Origin: DATFWC01 sp045801465
GTDB lineage: Bacteria > Pseudomonadota > Alphaproteobacteria > Rhizobiales > Xanthobacteraceae
NCBI GenBank assembly: GCA_045801465.1
Contig: JBJMSU010000172.1
Span: forward strand, 1 to 64,000
DNA length: 64,000 nucleotides
Direction: 5' to 3'
Both the position numbers and the translations under genes were made by a program. Positions 25,549 to 35,394 of the stretch are shown one piece after another. Position 1 is the first letter of the stretch, and each line of letters starts with the position of its first letter. The notes beneath the pieces were generated by a model. The model did no database searches. It saw nothing but the letters and a program-made list of their open reading frames with translations, and had not been told where the DNA came from.

Positions 25549-27282
25549 TTACTGGTCCAGCTTGAAATAGCGGGCGGCGGCGCTGACGACTTGCCGGCTC
25601 TTGTCGGCTTCGGCGAGCACGGCGGTGAAGAATGGTCCGGCCGGCCCGGGCGGGCGCAGCGAGTCGAACGGCCTCGGCGTGGCGACGGCGATCAGGAGCT
25701 GAGGTTGCGAGCCGGACAGCGATTCACGCCGCATTCCGATGTTGAAGGTCTTGGCGTCGAGCCCGGACTTGAGCAGGTGCGAGACGTTCTGCACCATGCC
25801 GCCATCCGACACGAGCAGCAATTCGACGTTCCTGTTGCCGACCCCTTCGATCGTGCCGCTCAACGTTTCGCCGTTGCGCATGCGAATGCTGTCGATTTGC
25901 AGACGCGGGGCGCGGGCGCGCTCGCCGCGCAGCCGGTTGAGAAATGTGATGGCCGGACATTGCGCCGGCGTGACCTGGCGCACGCCGATCGAAGGCTCGA
26001 AGCCCTGACCGCGCCGGAACGCCGCGTCGAGCTGCTCGAACGGACGCGTCGAGGCGCCGAAACCTTCCAAGGTCGCTGCCGTCTCGCCGATCGCCACCGG
26101 CGTCACGAAAAAGCATTCGCCGCCGTCGTATTGTTCGACGAATTGTCGGATCCGGTCGGTGCGGTTGACGTCTGTTTTCGTCGTGCCGCCGCCGGGGTCG
26201 AAGCCTGGCGGTTTCGTCGCACCGCCGCCGGAATCGAAACCCGGGTCCGGCGGCGAAGGGGGAAGATCGGGCTTGCCCGCATACGTGTAGTAGCCGATCG
26301 CCGCGCTGCCGGCGACGCCGAGCAGCAGGACGGCGGCGGCGGCGTAGCGCCAGTGCGGCCAGCGGCGCGGCAGCGTCTCCGGCTCGGTACTGGCGGGTTT
26401 GGGCGATCCGCCGAAGCTGAACCGGCGTTCGGACGATCCGAGCGGCCATGTCGCCACCGCCGTCATCGAGTCCGGCCGGTCCTTGGGATTCGGCCGCAGC
26501 ATCCGTTCCAGCAGCGGTCGGAAGCGCATGTCGATCGCGCCGAGATCGGGGACTTTTCGGCGCTTGTCGACGATCTCGACCTGACTGCCGCCCATGTCGA
26601 GCGGGCGGCCGGTGAGGGCCTCGTACAGCACCAGACCGAGACTGTAGATGTCCGACTTGGCCGTGACGTCGCCGCCGAACAGCCCGAGCTGCTCCGGAGA
26701 CACATAGTTGTACTTGCCGGCAAACCCGCTGCCGATCACGGTCGCCTGGCCGAGGTGGGTCGATCGCGCGATCCCGAAATCGATGATTTTGGCGCGCCGT
26801 ACGTCGCCTTGGGGAATGATGACGTTGTCGGGCGAGACATCGCGATGGATGATTCCCCGGTCGTGCGCCGCCTGCAGGCCGGAGGCCAGCCGTTGCATCA
26901 GCGAACGGGTCGCCTCGAACGAGAGCGGTCCGTCGTCGCGCAGAATATCGTGCAGCGAGCGGCCGTCGACGAATTCCATGGCCAAGTACGGCCGCTGGAG
27001 AACCGGTTCGACGGTGAACACGTAGTAACGGACGATGGCGTCGTGCTGGAGATAGTGCAGGGCGGAGGCTTCCTTGCGAAACAAGGCGAGCGCCGCTTCG
27101 TTTTCGACCAGTTCTCCCAGCATCATCTTGATGGCCACCGGATCTCCGGTCTGGATGGCGTGGCCTTTGTAGACCTCGCCCATGCCGCCGGCGCCGATCT
27201 GGCACTCGACCTCATAGATGCCGTTGAGCCGCGTGCCGGCGGAAACCCGGGACGAGCGTGACTGCGTCTCGTTCCAGCTCAT
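25549..27282 (-). CDS. ppkA: T6SS-associated Ser/Thr protein kinase (PpkA/TagE type)
   Basis: A transmembrane Hanks-type kinase that in T6SS loci phosphorylates FHA or membrane-complex partners to switch secretion on. The 577 residues show the glycine loop IGAGGMGEVYKG (29-40), catalytic Lys52, HRDVSPDN (146-153) and DFG (168-170). A single membrane helix at about 313-333 follows, then a Gly-rich linker with the short tandem repeats PGFDSGGGATK and PGFDPGGGTTK, and a periplasmic domain of about 200 residues with two cysteines (GECFF, AQCPA). Its ATG overlaps the phosphatase stop as ATGA. It is the last gene of the leftward T6SS arm. Confidence 0.92.
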   Translation of the reverse strand: MSWNETQSRSSRVSAGTRLNGIYEVECQIGAGGMGEVYKGHAIQTGDPVAIKMMLGELVENEAALALFRKEASALHYLQHDAIVRYYVFTVEPVLQRPYLAMEFVDGRSLHDILRDDGPLSFEATRSLMQRLASGLQAAHDRGIIHRDVSPDNVIIPQGDVRRAKIIDFGIARSTHLGQATVIGSGFAGKYNYVSPEQLGLFGGDVTAKSDIYSLGLVLYEALTGRPLDMGGSQVEIVDKRRKVPDLGAIDMRFRPLLERMLRPNPKDRPDSMTAVATWPLGSSERRFSFGGSPKPASTEPETLPRRWPHWRYAAAAVLLLGVAGSAAIGYYTYAGKPDLPPSPPDPGFDSGGGATKPPGFDPGGGTTKTDVNRTDRIRQFVEQYDGGECFFVTPVAIGETAATLEGFGASTRPFEQLDAAFRRGQGFEPSIGVRQVTPAQCPAITFLNRLRGERARAPRLQIDSIRMRNGETLSGTIEGVGNRNVELLLVSDGGMVQNVSHLLKSGLDAKTFNIGMRRESLSGSQPQLLIAVATPRPFDSLRPPGPAGPFFTAVLAEADKSRQVVSAAARYFKLDQ

Positions 27283-28049
27283 GCCGACTCTCCGAGACCG
27301 GGCTCGCCAGAACCGGACGGAGCGACACGCTGCGCCAAATCGGGCTGAAATCGCACCACCACTAAGGTCACGTTGTCGGTCGCCCCGCGATCGAGCGTGA
27401 GCGCCACCAAGCGGTCGCAGGCCTCCTGGCTCAGCCCGTTGTCGACGTGACTGAGAATTTCGTCGTCGCTCACGTGCCGCGTCAATCCGTCGCTGCAGAT
27501 CACGAATGCGTCGCCGGACAGCATGGGCCCGCTCGTGATCTCCAGTTCGACGTCATCGGCCGCGCCGATCGCGCGGGTGAGCGCGTTGCCTGCACGCCAC
27601 GTTTTGGCTTCTTCGCGCGTGATGACGCCCTTGACGAGCAACTCCTCGACTTCGGTGTGGTCTTGCGACAGCTGAACGATCTTCTTCTCCCGCACCACAT
27701 AGACCCGGCTGTCGCCCGCCCATACGCACGCATAGTAATCCTCGAAGGTGAGCAGCAGCGCCACTGTCGCGCCGACGATGACGCCGCCGCGCTCGCGGCC
27801 GATCTCCTTCAGTCGCATGTTGGCGGCGGCAATGCGTTCCTCGCATTGCTCGAGGAGATCGGCAGCGGAGCTCGGGCGCTCGATCGATTGCAGCGCTTCG
27901 ATCACGATCGAGCTCGCGAGATCTCCGGCTTCGTGCCCCCCCATGCCGTCGGCGACGGCCCAGATGCCGGCTTCCGGCCGCACGAGGTAGCAGTCCTCGT
28001 TCCGCAGCCGTACCTTGCCGACATGGGTCGCCGCTCCAGTATCGAACAT
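27279..28049 (-). CDS. pppA: T6SS-associated PP2C-type protein phosphatase (PppA/TagG)
   Basis: Cytoplasmic metal-dependent Ser/Thr phosphatase that reverses the partner kinase. The 256 residues carry the PP2C motifs GKVRLRNEDCY, VADGMGGHEAGD (metal ligands, 32-43), CVWAGDSRVYVV, LSQDHT and ICSDGLTRHVSDDEI. Two in-frame starts exist: ATG 28079 overlapping the end of tagF, and ATG 28049, which directly precedes the conserved FDTGAATHVGKVR and has GGGGAG nine bases upstream; the latter is chosen. It is coupled to the kinase by ATGA. Confidence 0.92.
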   Translation of the reverse strand: MFDTGAATHVGKVRLRNEDCYLVRPEAGIWAVADGMGGHEAGDLASSIVIEALQSIERPSSAADLLEQCEERIAAANMRLKEIGRERGGVIVGATVALLLTFEDYYACVWAGDSRVYVVREKKIVQLSQDHTEVEELLVKGVITREEAKTWRAGNALTRAIGAADDVELEITSGPMLSGDAFVICSDGLTRHVSDDEILSHVDNGLSQEACDRLVALTLDRGATDNVTLVVVRFQPDLAQRVAPSGSGEPGLGESA

Positions 28050-28065
28050 GGTTCCATGCTCCCCA

Positions 28066-28776
28066 TCAAAGCTCGGCATGGCCTTTCTCCGCGATCGCAG
28101 GATCGAGGCGACCGCTGAGCATATTGGCGAACACAAACGGGTCGGGCATTCCCTTGCAGGTCAGCGCCAGCGGCTGAAAGTCATCGCCGCCGAGCGTCCA
28201 CCAGGCGCTCGCAGCCGCATAGGTGCTCTCGTGATTGGCGGCGCGCAAGCTCGCGAAGACGGCGGGGAAAGCGCTGCCCTCCACGGTCGCCGCCACCGCG
28301 CCGGGCGCCAGGCTCGTCAAGTTTTCCGGCACCGAGCCGCTGGGCTCCTGCATGGGAGCCGCAAGCGCGTCCAGCGCGCTCGTGACGGTTTCGAACGCAA
28401 CGTCCTTCTCGAGGGTGCGCAGGAGAAATTCCTCGGCGGCAACGAACCAGTCGTCTTGTGCATCGAGATCGGGCGGCGGAATGGCCGCGCCGCGGTCAGC
28501 ATAGCCGAAGATGGTCAGCGGGTAGTAACGCCCGAGCCCATCCAACGAAGCCATCAACGCGCCGAGCACGGTGCGGCCGCAGATGTCGTCACCGAGCCAG
28601 AAGCGCCAGATCGGGGCGGTGAGAAATGCCTGCTGCCAGCGCTCCGCGAGCCGCTGCCGGCTGGCCGAAATGCTGCTCTGCATCCAGGGCTCCCACGCGT
28701 CCAGAAAGTCGCGCGGCGCAAACAGCGCGATGAAGTCGCGCTTCGCCGGCAGCTTTCCGAACAATCCGCATCTCAT
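28066..28776 (-). CDS. tagF: T6SS-associated protein TagF (ImpM/SciT)
   Basis: TagF is a cytoplasmic post-translational repressor of T6SS that acts together with the kinase pathway. The 236-residue frame opens with the family signature MRCGLFGKLPAKRDFIALFAP, followed by WEPWMQSSISASRQRL and WQQAFLTAPIWRFWLG, and later ASAWWTLGG. It starts 5 bases after the tssM stop. The much longer open frame in this phase is a shadow of tssM. Its end overlaps the alternative start of the phosphatase. Confidence 0.92.
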   Translation of the reverse strand: MRCGLFGKLPAKRDFIALFAPRDFLDAWEPWMQSSISASRQRLAERWQQAFLTAPIWRFWLGDDICGRTVLGALMASLDGLGRYYPLTIFGYADRGAAIPPPDLDAQDDWFVAAEEFLLRTLEKDVAFETVTSALDALAAPMQEPSGSVPENLTSLAPGAVAATVEGSAFPAVFASLRAANHESTYAAASAWWTLGGDDFQPLALTCKGMPDPFVFANMLSGRLDPAIAEKGHAEL

Positions 28777-28781
28777 TCCGC

Positions 28782-31700
28782 TCAGATCCCCGTCGGGCAG
28801 CGGAATTCGCGCAGCGCCGAGAGATTCAAGGGGTTTCGCGACGACGCGCTGGTGATCTGATATTGCAGCTCGCGTCCGCCGACGATGAAGGTCGCGCTCG
28901 CGGTCTCGCCGCGAAGCTGGAGCGAGCCTGCTTCGAGCATGCGGAACAACGACCAAGGTCCGCTGCGCTCGAGCACCGAGGGCGGCACGTTGGTATCGGT
29001 CTGCACGACGATGGCCGTTCGTGGGGAAGGCCCCGGCCATTGCACCGCGACGGGAGACCCCGACTGCGGCGGGGGTGGGGGCGGGGGCGGCGCCGCGGGA
29101 GCGCCAAATGCGGGCGGCGGAGCGGGTGGCGTCGTCACCGGGCTGGACACGGTCGTCCCTCCGACCTCGAACTTGGCAGTCGCATTCGGGCCCGCAATCG
29201 CGCTCGGCTTCACGGCGAGCGAGACCATCGGCAGGTTGCCGCCGCTCTGGAAATACGCGTCGCGGATTTCTGCCGCGCGCTGGAAATCGCGGATCGCCCC
29301 CGGCGTGAACGTACGTGCCACCGCGCTGTCGTTGCGCCACGTCCATTGCGGCTTCGACGTATCGGCGTAGGACGCCAGATGCTGTTTGAAGAAGCCGTCC
29401 AGAATGCCGTTCGGGCTGAACAGCCGCGCAAAGTCGGCGAGCGGCACCTCGCGCTCGCTGCCGCGCATGAACGGATAGCGGTTGGTGATCGTCTGCTGGC
29501 ACGCCGGGATGACCTGATCGCGCAACGCCACCAGTATCTGTCCCGCCGTGGACTCGGCGACGTTGCCCTCGAATTCCCCCACCGCTTGGCGCATCATGTC
29601 GGAAAAAGGCGGCGGCAGGCGCGCCGCGTTGGTGCGCAGCGAGGCGACCTGGTTCTGCAAGGTCGTATTGGCTTGCGCCCTCTGCGCCGGATTGGTGGCC
29701 GACAGCACCAGGTTGTAGGAGATTTCCCTCAGGTTGGAGATCACCTCGTCGAGCGGCCGGCGTCCGGTCTCGCCTTCGACCGCCTGGTGATAGGTCTTGA
29801 ACGCCGTCTCGATGGTGGCGCCCGGGGCGCGGTCTTGCGATTTGAGCAACGTGGGCAGCGGCCGCGCCTGAGCGGGATCGCTCTTTGCCTGCGTCCCGCC
29901 CGGGGCATTCGGGCGTTCGCGGGTCAGCGCCGTTTCATCCCTGATCGACTCCATGATCTGCTTGAGCGGGGACGTCGGAGACGAGATGGCCACGAGCGCC
30001 AAGTATTTCGGCTTGTCGGCGGTCATCTTTTTCATCCGCAGCTTGCCGAGCGCGTCGCGCCAGACCTGCACGAACTCCCGCGAGTAGAGATCGAGGAGAT
30101 CGTCGGCGAGGCTGTCATACTGGGTCGCTACCGCGGCTTGCTGGCCGAGGTCCCCGAGCACCCAGCGTTCGCCGCGCATCTGCTCGGCAAGATCGCCCAA
30201 TCGCGCGATGAACGATTGATGAAATCCAGTGTAGGTGAAGAATTCCGGTACCCGGATCGTGTCGAGCGGCTGTCCTCCCGCTGCCTCGAACACCGCTTCG
30301 ACGTCGGGACCGCCTTTGCGCGCCGCCGTCCATTCGCCGCCGCTCGCACCGCGCGACTGCGATTTCAGGAGCTCGTAGGCGCGTTGCGCGACGCTCAAGC
30401 GCGCCAGCGTCTTCTGGCTCTCCGACAACAGCCGGCCGTCGAGCTCGATGAGGAGCGGCTGACCTTCTTCCAGGTCGAGCATCGCGGTGAAATGTTCCTC
30501 GAGCGCCTTGCGCCCGGCCACGTTGCCGGCGCCGGGATAGAGATTGTCCGCCCAATCCCGCTGCATCCATGACAGCACGAGCTTGCGGTCGACCGGATGC
30601 AGGCCGCCCAGCATCATGTACACCTTCAGGGCTTCATAGATGAACCCGGGATTGCGCAGATTGGCATCGAGCTGCTCCTCCAGCCGAAAGACCAGGCGCG
30701 GGCGGAACAGCTTCTCCAGCCCGACGTGGTAGGCGGTCTCGGCGGCCGATTGCAGCCGCTCGCGTTGGCTCAAGCCGAAGGTCGCGGCAACCGGCGTAGC
30801 CGTGTCGCGCTGCGCGTGTCCGGCCGGCATGTAGCGCAGCTTGTGCAGCAGCGGGATGATCTTGTGCAGGTCGCGGTCGGCGATCAGGGTCTCCTGCGCG
30901 TACGGACCGGCCATCGCGACATATTCCTTGTCGGACACCTCGGTCTGATCGATCAGGCCTCGATTGCGGTTGTAGCTGACGAGCCAGGCCGTGGTCAGGC
31001 CGATGGCCAGCGTGCCGATCACCGCGTACGCGGCCGCCTTGATGATGAAGGCCCGTCGCACCGCGGCGCGGTCGGTGGAGACCCAGGCGGCTTCCCCGAT
31101 GATCACCTTGCGGATCAGGTCATGCAGGAAGAAGCTCTTGCCGAGACCCGAATAGGAGGCGGCCGCGACCTGCTCTGCGCCGAACGTCTTGACCAGCGAT
31201 CCAATGAGCTGGTCGATCGGCGAGCCCTGCTGGGTGCCCGACGTGAAATAGAAGCCGCGCAACGTGGCATTCGCGTGATAGCGGCTCGGCTCGAAGATCT
31301 GGTTGAGGAAGTCGTGGATCGGCTGCTTGAGCCGGGCCATCTGGGTGGGAAAGCCGAACAGGAGCACGCGGGTATCGGGGGCGGGCTCGTCCTGTAGGCG
31401 GTCGAGTGTCTCCTCGCTGAGCCGCTCGAGCAGGAGGTCGAACTCGACCGGAACTTCGTTGATCATGTTGCGGGTCTTGTCGGCGGTCTGGAACGTGGCG
31501 CCCCAGACCTGTCTCCGACCGGCGTCGTTCAGGAAGCCGAAGAACTCGACGAAACCGGCAACGAGATCGCCCTTGGTGAACAGGGCATAGACGGGAAAGT
31601 CGACCTTCAGCCGGTCATGCAGTTCGAGCAGCCTCGCGCGCACCGCATTGGCATGCGCGGCAAGGTCGGCGGAGCTCAAGGTCAGGATGTCTTCCAGGCT

Positions 31701-32342
31701 GATCACCACGAGCACGCCGTTGATCGGCTGCCGCGGCCGGTTCTTCTTCAACAGGTCGAGGAAGGAAAGCCAGCTCTGCTTGTCGGCTTTCGCGTCGGAG
31801 TCCTGCGTGGTGTAGCGACCGGCCGTATCGATGAGCACGGCGTCTTCGGTGAACCACCAGTCGCAATAGCGCGTTCCGCCGACGCCGGCGATCGCCGCCG
31901 GCGTCGCGCCGCGCGAGAGCGGGAATTTCAGGCCGGAATTGATCAGCGCCGTGGTCTTGCCCGAACCCGGCGGGCCGATAAGAACATACCAGGGCAGATC
32001 GTACAGATAGTGCTTCTTGCCGCCGCTCGCCGACTTCAGGGTGGCGAGCGCATCCTTCATCTTGTCCTTGAGGACGACGGAATCATCCGCATCCTTGGCG
32101 TCTTCGCCGCTGACCGCTTTGGCGAGAAGCTGACCGCTCTTGATGCGCTGGAAGAGCTTGAAGCCGCCGAGCGAGGCGACTCCGGCCACGAGCAGGAGAA
32201 TGACGATCTGGCGAACGACGTAATTTTCGAGCGGGCGATAGTCGCCGAACGCAACGTACGGTCCGGCGAACCAGACGAGCGCCGCGAGCGAACTGAGCCC
32301 GATCCCGTACAGGATGGTCCGAATGATATCCTTCGCCAGCAT
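28782..32342 (-). CDS. tssM: T6SS membrane complex subunit TssM (IcmF/VasK)
   Basis: The large inner-membrane protein that spans to the periplasm and links TssL to the cell wall or outer membrane. The 1186 residues begin with two membrane helices (about 10-30 and 44-62), then a cytoplasmic P-loop GPPGSGKT (123-130), the IcmF motif around GATPAAIAGVGGTRYCDWWF, and a third helix near 440-460, followed by the long periplasmic part with a Pro-rich stretch before the last 100 residues. The ATPase motif is intact. It starts 50 bases downstream of tssL. Confidence 0.95.
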   Translation of the reverse strand: MLAKDIIRTILYGIGLSSLAALVWFAGPYVAFGDYRPLENYVVRQIVILLLVAGVASLGGFKLFQRIKSGQLLAKAVSGEDAKDADDSVVLKDKMKDALATLKSASGGKKHYLYDLPWYVLIGPPGSGKTTALINSGLKFPLSRGATPAAIAGVGGTRYCDWWFTEDAVLIDTAGRYTTQDSDAKADKQSWLSFLDLLKKNRPRQPINGVLVVISLEDILTLSSADLAAHANAVRARLLELHDRLKVDFPVYALFTKGDLVAGFVEFFGFLNDAGRRQVWGATFQTADKTRNMINEVPVEFDLLLERLSEETLDRLQDEPAPDTRVLLFGFPTQMARLKQPIHDFLNQIFEPSRYHANATLRGFYFTSGTQQGSPIDQLIGSLVKTFGAEQVAAASYSGLGKSFFLHDLIRKVIIGEAAWVSTDRAAVRRAFIIKAAAYAVIGTLAIGLTTAWLVSYNRNRGLIDQTEVSDKEYVAMAGPYAQETLIADRDLHKIIPLLHKLRYMPAGHAQRDTATPVAATFGLSQRERLQSAAETAYHVGLEKLFRPRLVFRLEEQLDANLRNPGFIYEALKVYMMLGGLHPVDRKLVLSWMQRDWADNLYPGAGNVAGRKALEEHFTAMLDLEEGQPLLIELDGRLLSESQKTLARLSVAQRAYELLKSQSRGASGGEWTAARKGGPDVEAVFEAAGGQPLDTIRVPEFFTYTGFHQSFIARLGDLAEQMRGERWVLGDLGQQAAVATQYDSLADDLLDLYSREFVQVWRDALGKLRMKKMTADKPKYLALVAISSPTSPLKQIMESIRDETALTRERPNAPGGTQAKSDPAQARPLPTLLKSQDRAPGATIETAFKTYHQAVEGETGRRPLDEVISNLREISYNLVLSATNPAQRAQANTTLQNQVASLRTNAARLPPPFSDMMRQAVGEFEGNVAESTAGQILVALRDQVIPACQQTITNRYPFMRGSEREVPLADFARLFSPNGILDGFFKQHLASYADTSKPQWTWRNDSAVARTFTPGAIRDFQRAAEIRDAYFQSGGNLPMVSLAVKPSAIAGPNATAKFEVGGTTVSSPVTTPPAPPPAFGAPAAPPPPPPPPQSGSPVAVQWPGPSPRTAIVVQTDTNVPPSVLERSGPWSLFRMLEAGSLQLRGETASATFIVGGRELQYQITSASSRNPLNLSALREFRCPTGI

Positions 32343-32392
32343 CTCGTTTCCGTACCTTCTGCCCTATGTCACCTGCGTCGCAACCGTCCGCA

Positions 32393-33898
32393 TCACTGGC
32401 CGCGCGCGACCATCACCTCGACGCGGCGGTTCTTGGCGCGGCCCTCCGGCGTCGCGTTGCTGGCGATCGGCACGTCGGGGCCCTTGCCGTCGACCTCGAT
32501 CCGACCGGGATCGGACACGCCGCTCTTGAGCAAGGCGGCGACCGCCTTGGCCCGCTCCATCGAGAGATGCCAGTTGGACGGGAAGCGCACGTTCTTGATC
32601 GGCGTGTTGTCGGTATGCCCGACCACTCTGATCTTGCCGGTCTGGTCGTTCAAATAGGCGACGATCTTCGCGGCGATGGGCTTGAACGCCTCCTTGACGA
32701 TCGCCTGCCCGGGCTCGAACGTGATGCTGTCGCACAGCCGCAGCACGATCATGTTCGCCGTGGGAACGACGTCGACGCAGGCGTCGATGCGCGGCGGCTG
32801 CGGCGGCGGAGGCGGCGGGGGCGGCGGAGGCGCGATGACTTTGCGCTTGATCTCGACGTTGCCCGGCGCATGCAGCGTCATCGTCATCTCGGCCGCGGTC
32901 TCGGCGTTGCCGCTCAACAGGATGCGCAGGATCACGAACAACGCGAACAGCAGCGCTGCGGCAACCGAAGCAATGACCCATACGGGGACGCGCAGGCGGT
33001 TGGCGATCGCCGCCAGTGCCTGGCCTTGCCAGCGCGGAGAGAGGTCGCGGTCGACCTTCGGACGCACGCGTCGCAGCGTTTCGTACACGTTGCGCTGAAC
33101 CTGCCCGAGCGTCGCGATGCCCCCGGGCGCCGCGCGGTACATGCCCTGGAAACCGAGCGCCAGGCAGGCATGCTGCAGCTCGAGCAACGGATAATTGACG
33201 AGCGGATCGAGCTTCGTGTGCTCGAGGATCTCGAAGAACCGCACGCCGCCAATGCGCTCGCCGAAGAACCGGCTGAGCATGCTGTATTGTGTCCACACGT
33301 GGCGATCGTCGGTGGGGATGTGCTGGACGATGTCGTCGGCGGTAGCGCACAGCACGTACTTGGCGCTGTTGGCCTGCTGCTCCGAGATGCCGGCCGAGCG
33401 GATGTCCTTCTCGAAGAACTCGATCGCCTCGGCGACCTGGCCCATCAGGCTGGCGAACGAGGCCCGCAGGAGCGCGACCCTGAGGCGGCCGAGAAGCTGC
33501 AGCAGCGGGCCGGCCGCCCGCATGATCGGGTTGGCGTTGGGCGCGACCAACTCGTCGACGCGCAGCATCTGGGCGACGCGCTGCTGTGGCGCCGCCACGG
33601 GCTGCTGCGGCGTCGATATCCAGTCCTCGGTCGCATGCGTGGCCGGCGGCGGCGCATAGGCGGATGAGGGAACCGGTGCCGCTGCCGGCGGGGGTGTGGG
33701 ATAGTTCGAAGGCGGCAGTGCGCCCGGTTGATATCCGCCTGGTGTCGCCGGGAACGGCTGGGGCGGCGTCGGGGCCGCGGGGTAGGGCGTGACGGGAGGC
33801 GACGCCGGGGTCGCCGGCAGTCTGCCGCCGGGATTGGGCCGGATGATCGTTCTGTCGCCGCGGCCGAAAGGATTGCCCGGCCGATTGTTGTCAGTCAT
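32393..33898 (-). CDS. tssL: T6SS TssL (DotU) fused to C-terminal OmpA domain
   Basis: Inner-membrane partner of TssM. The 501 residues comprise a Pro-rich cytoplasmic tail of about 110 residues, the DotU helical domain (QQANSAKYVLCATADDIVQ, SMLSRFFGE, FFEILE, YPLLELQHACLALGFQGMY), a membrane helix (VWVIASVAAALLFALFVIL), a Pro-rich spacer and an OmpA-like peptidoglycan-binding domain (VVGHTDNTPIKNVRFPSNW, LSMERAKAVA, NRRVEV). Such evolved TssL proteins anchor the complex to the wall. ATG 33898 overlaps the tssK stop as ATGA. Confidence 0.94.
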   Translation of the reverse strand: MTDNNRPGNPFGRGDRTIIRPNPGGRLPATPASPPVTPYPAAPTPPQPFPATPGGYQPGALPPSNYPTPPPAAAPVPSSAYAPPPATHATEDWISTPQQPVAAPQQRVAQMLRVDELVAPNANPIMRAAGPLLQLLGRLRVALLRASFASLMGQVAEAIEFFEKDIRSAGISEQQANSAKYVLCATADDIVQHIPTDDRHVWTQYSMLSRFFGERIGGVRFFEILEHTKLDPLVNYPLLELQHACLALGFQGMYRAAPGGIATLGQVQRNVYETLRRVRPKVDRDLSPRWQGQALAAIANRLRVPVWVIASVAAALLFALFVILRILLSGNAETAAEMTMTLHAPGNVEIKRKVIAPPPPPPPPPPQPPRIDACVDVVPTANMIVLRLCDSITFEPGQAIVKEAFKPIAAKIVAYLNDQTGKIRVVGHTDNTPIKNVRFPSNWHLSMERAKAVAALLKSGVSDPGRIEVDGKGPDVPIASNATPEGRAKNRRVEVMVARGQ

Positions 33899-35232
33899 CG
33901 TCGGTCTTCCAGGACGGCCCACAGTTCGAGCTCGAGATCCGGCCAATCGCCGGAGAAGTGCATCCCGATCGAGCCTGCGGTGCTGAATTCAGCCCACAGC
34001 GGCGACTTGCGATCGAGGTAGAAATAGACGTGATCGGTGATGGCGCGGATGTGCGGTGGCGGGGTGGGGAGATGCACCAGCGGCACCCCGGGCAGATGCG
34101 CGTGCACGATCTCGTTCATCTTGGTGTTCGGTCCGACCTTGAAGAGGTGCGGGAACTGGTTCTGGATTTCGATCAACGGCCGCCGCGCCGCCACTTCGAG
34201 CACGAGCGTCGCGTTGCGGAACAGCGCACGGTCGCGGATCGGAGACACGAACGCGTTTTGCGCCCGCTCGATGATCTGCAGCCGGATCGCGCGCCGGCCA
34301 AGCTGCGCACTGAGGAAATCCTGGATGTCGCGGATGAGCGGCGTGAACACGTTTTCGAGGTCGTCGTGGTCGTAGGCCGGATATTCGCGGGCGCGCCGTT
34401 CGGGGGTGGCGAAGGTGGCGAGCTCGCCGGCGAGCCGTAAAAGCTCGTCATAGAGCCGCTCGGGGTGGATGTAGACCGAGCGCTGAAAATGCTTGAGCGC
34501 GGGAATCTGCCGGTTGAGGAGCTGCAGCACGAAATAGTCGACGCTCTGGAGCCCGCCGCCGGACGAAGGATCGACCGCATAGCGCGACAATTCCTCGAGC
34601 TTGTTGTCGATCCAGCCGACGATGCGATTGATCCAGCCGTCGATCACCGGATGGGTCGCGCATGTCAGCATGGGCGGGATGTATTTCTCGTCGAACAGGA
34701 TGTTGCGATCGCGGATCTCGAGCACCCGCGCGATCCCGAGGTTGATGTACCCGGGCTTCGGCGTCTTGCGCAGCTCGAAGTTCAGCCGCGGATGCGCAAT
34801 ATCGATCTCCTCCTCGATGCGCAGCGTCGACGTCGAATCGATGAAGGTCTCGGCCGACCTGAAGTACCGGCTCGCGCTCTCTGCCGCTTCGTCATCGACC
34901 TCGCGCGTGTTCGGGGCTGCCACCGGCATGCACAGCCAGGTGATCTGCCCGCTCGCGCTGTCGGGAACGTCGATCGGCGGGGGAATCGGGCTGTTGTCGG
35001 GAATCGCGAACGGCGTGCCGTCCGGCATGACGCCCACGGCCCGGCGCACGGCGAACTTGCTCTGCTGGCTGAGATCGCGGTCGATTTCCAGCGCCGAGAA
35101 GCCCCACGGGTACGGCGAAATCTGACGGGTCAGGGCTCCGACCAGATGCTCGACGTAACGGTCTTGCTGTTGCAGGTGGTGCGGCCTGAGAAACAGCCCT
35201 TCCGACCAGAAAACCTTGCTGTACCACGACAT
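33895..35232 (-). CDS. tssK: T6SS baseplate subunit TssK
   Basis: TssK trimers join the baseplate to the TssJLM membrane complex. The 445 residues start with the strongly conserved KVFWSEGLFLRPHHLQQQDR and continue with YPWGFSALEIDRDLS and the C-terminal HLPGVPLVHLPTPPPHIRAI segment. It heads the tssK-tssL-tssM-tagF-pppA-ppkA run, in which gaps are 50 bases or overlaps. The 274-base region upstream contains the duplicated GTGAC-type palindrome. Confidence 0.95.
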   Translation of the reverse strand: MSWYSKVFWSEGLFLRPHHLQQQDRYVEHLVGALTRQISPYPWGFSALEIDRDLSQQSKFAVRRAVGVMPDGTPFAIPDNSPIPPPIDVPDSASGQITWLCMPVAAPNTREVDDEAAESASRYFRSAETFIDSTSTLRIEEEIDIAHPRLNFELRKTPKPGYINLGIARVLEIRDRNILFDEKYIPPMLTCATHPVIDGWINRIVGWIDNKLEELSRYAVDPSSGGGLQSVDYFVLQLLNRQIPALKHFQRSVYIHPERLYDELLRLAGELATFATPERRAREYPAYDHDDLENVFTPLIRDIQDFLSAQLGRRAIRLQIIERAQNAFVSPIRDRALFRNATLVLEVAARRPLIEIQNQFPHLFKVGPNTKMNEIVHAHLPGVPLVHLPTPPPHIRAITDHVYFYLDRKSPLWAEFSTAGSIGMHFSGDWPDLELELWAVLEDRR

Positions 35233-35358
35233 CGCTGTCTCACAACCCGCTCTTCCTGACGGCCCCAGTTCCGCTCAAGCTGTCCCGCGGTCGCGGCTTC
35301 GCCCCGCGAGCTCGCGCCGCTCGGACCGGATCATTTCCGACTTCATTCTTCTCGTACT

Positions 35359-35394
35359 GTGACCTGCGTCACATCACATCGTGACCTGCATCAC
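35359..35394. promoter_or_regulatory. Duplicated GTGAC-N4-RTCAC palindrome upstream of tssK
   Basis: Two near-identical 14-base dyads, GTGACCTGCGTCAC (35359-35372) and GTGACCTGCATCAC (35381-35394), lie 22 bases centre to centre, about two helical turns. The first is a perfect inverted repeat around CTGC. They are 127 bases upstream of the tssK start and in the tagH-tssK gap. Spacing and symmetry suggest cooperative binding of a dimeric regulator; the regulator is unknown. Confidence 0.5.
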
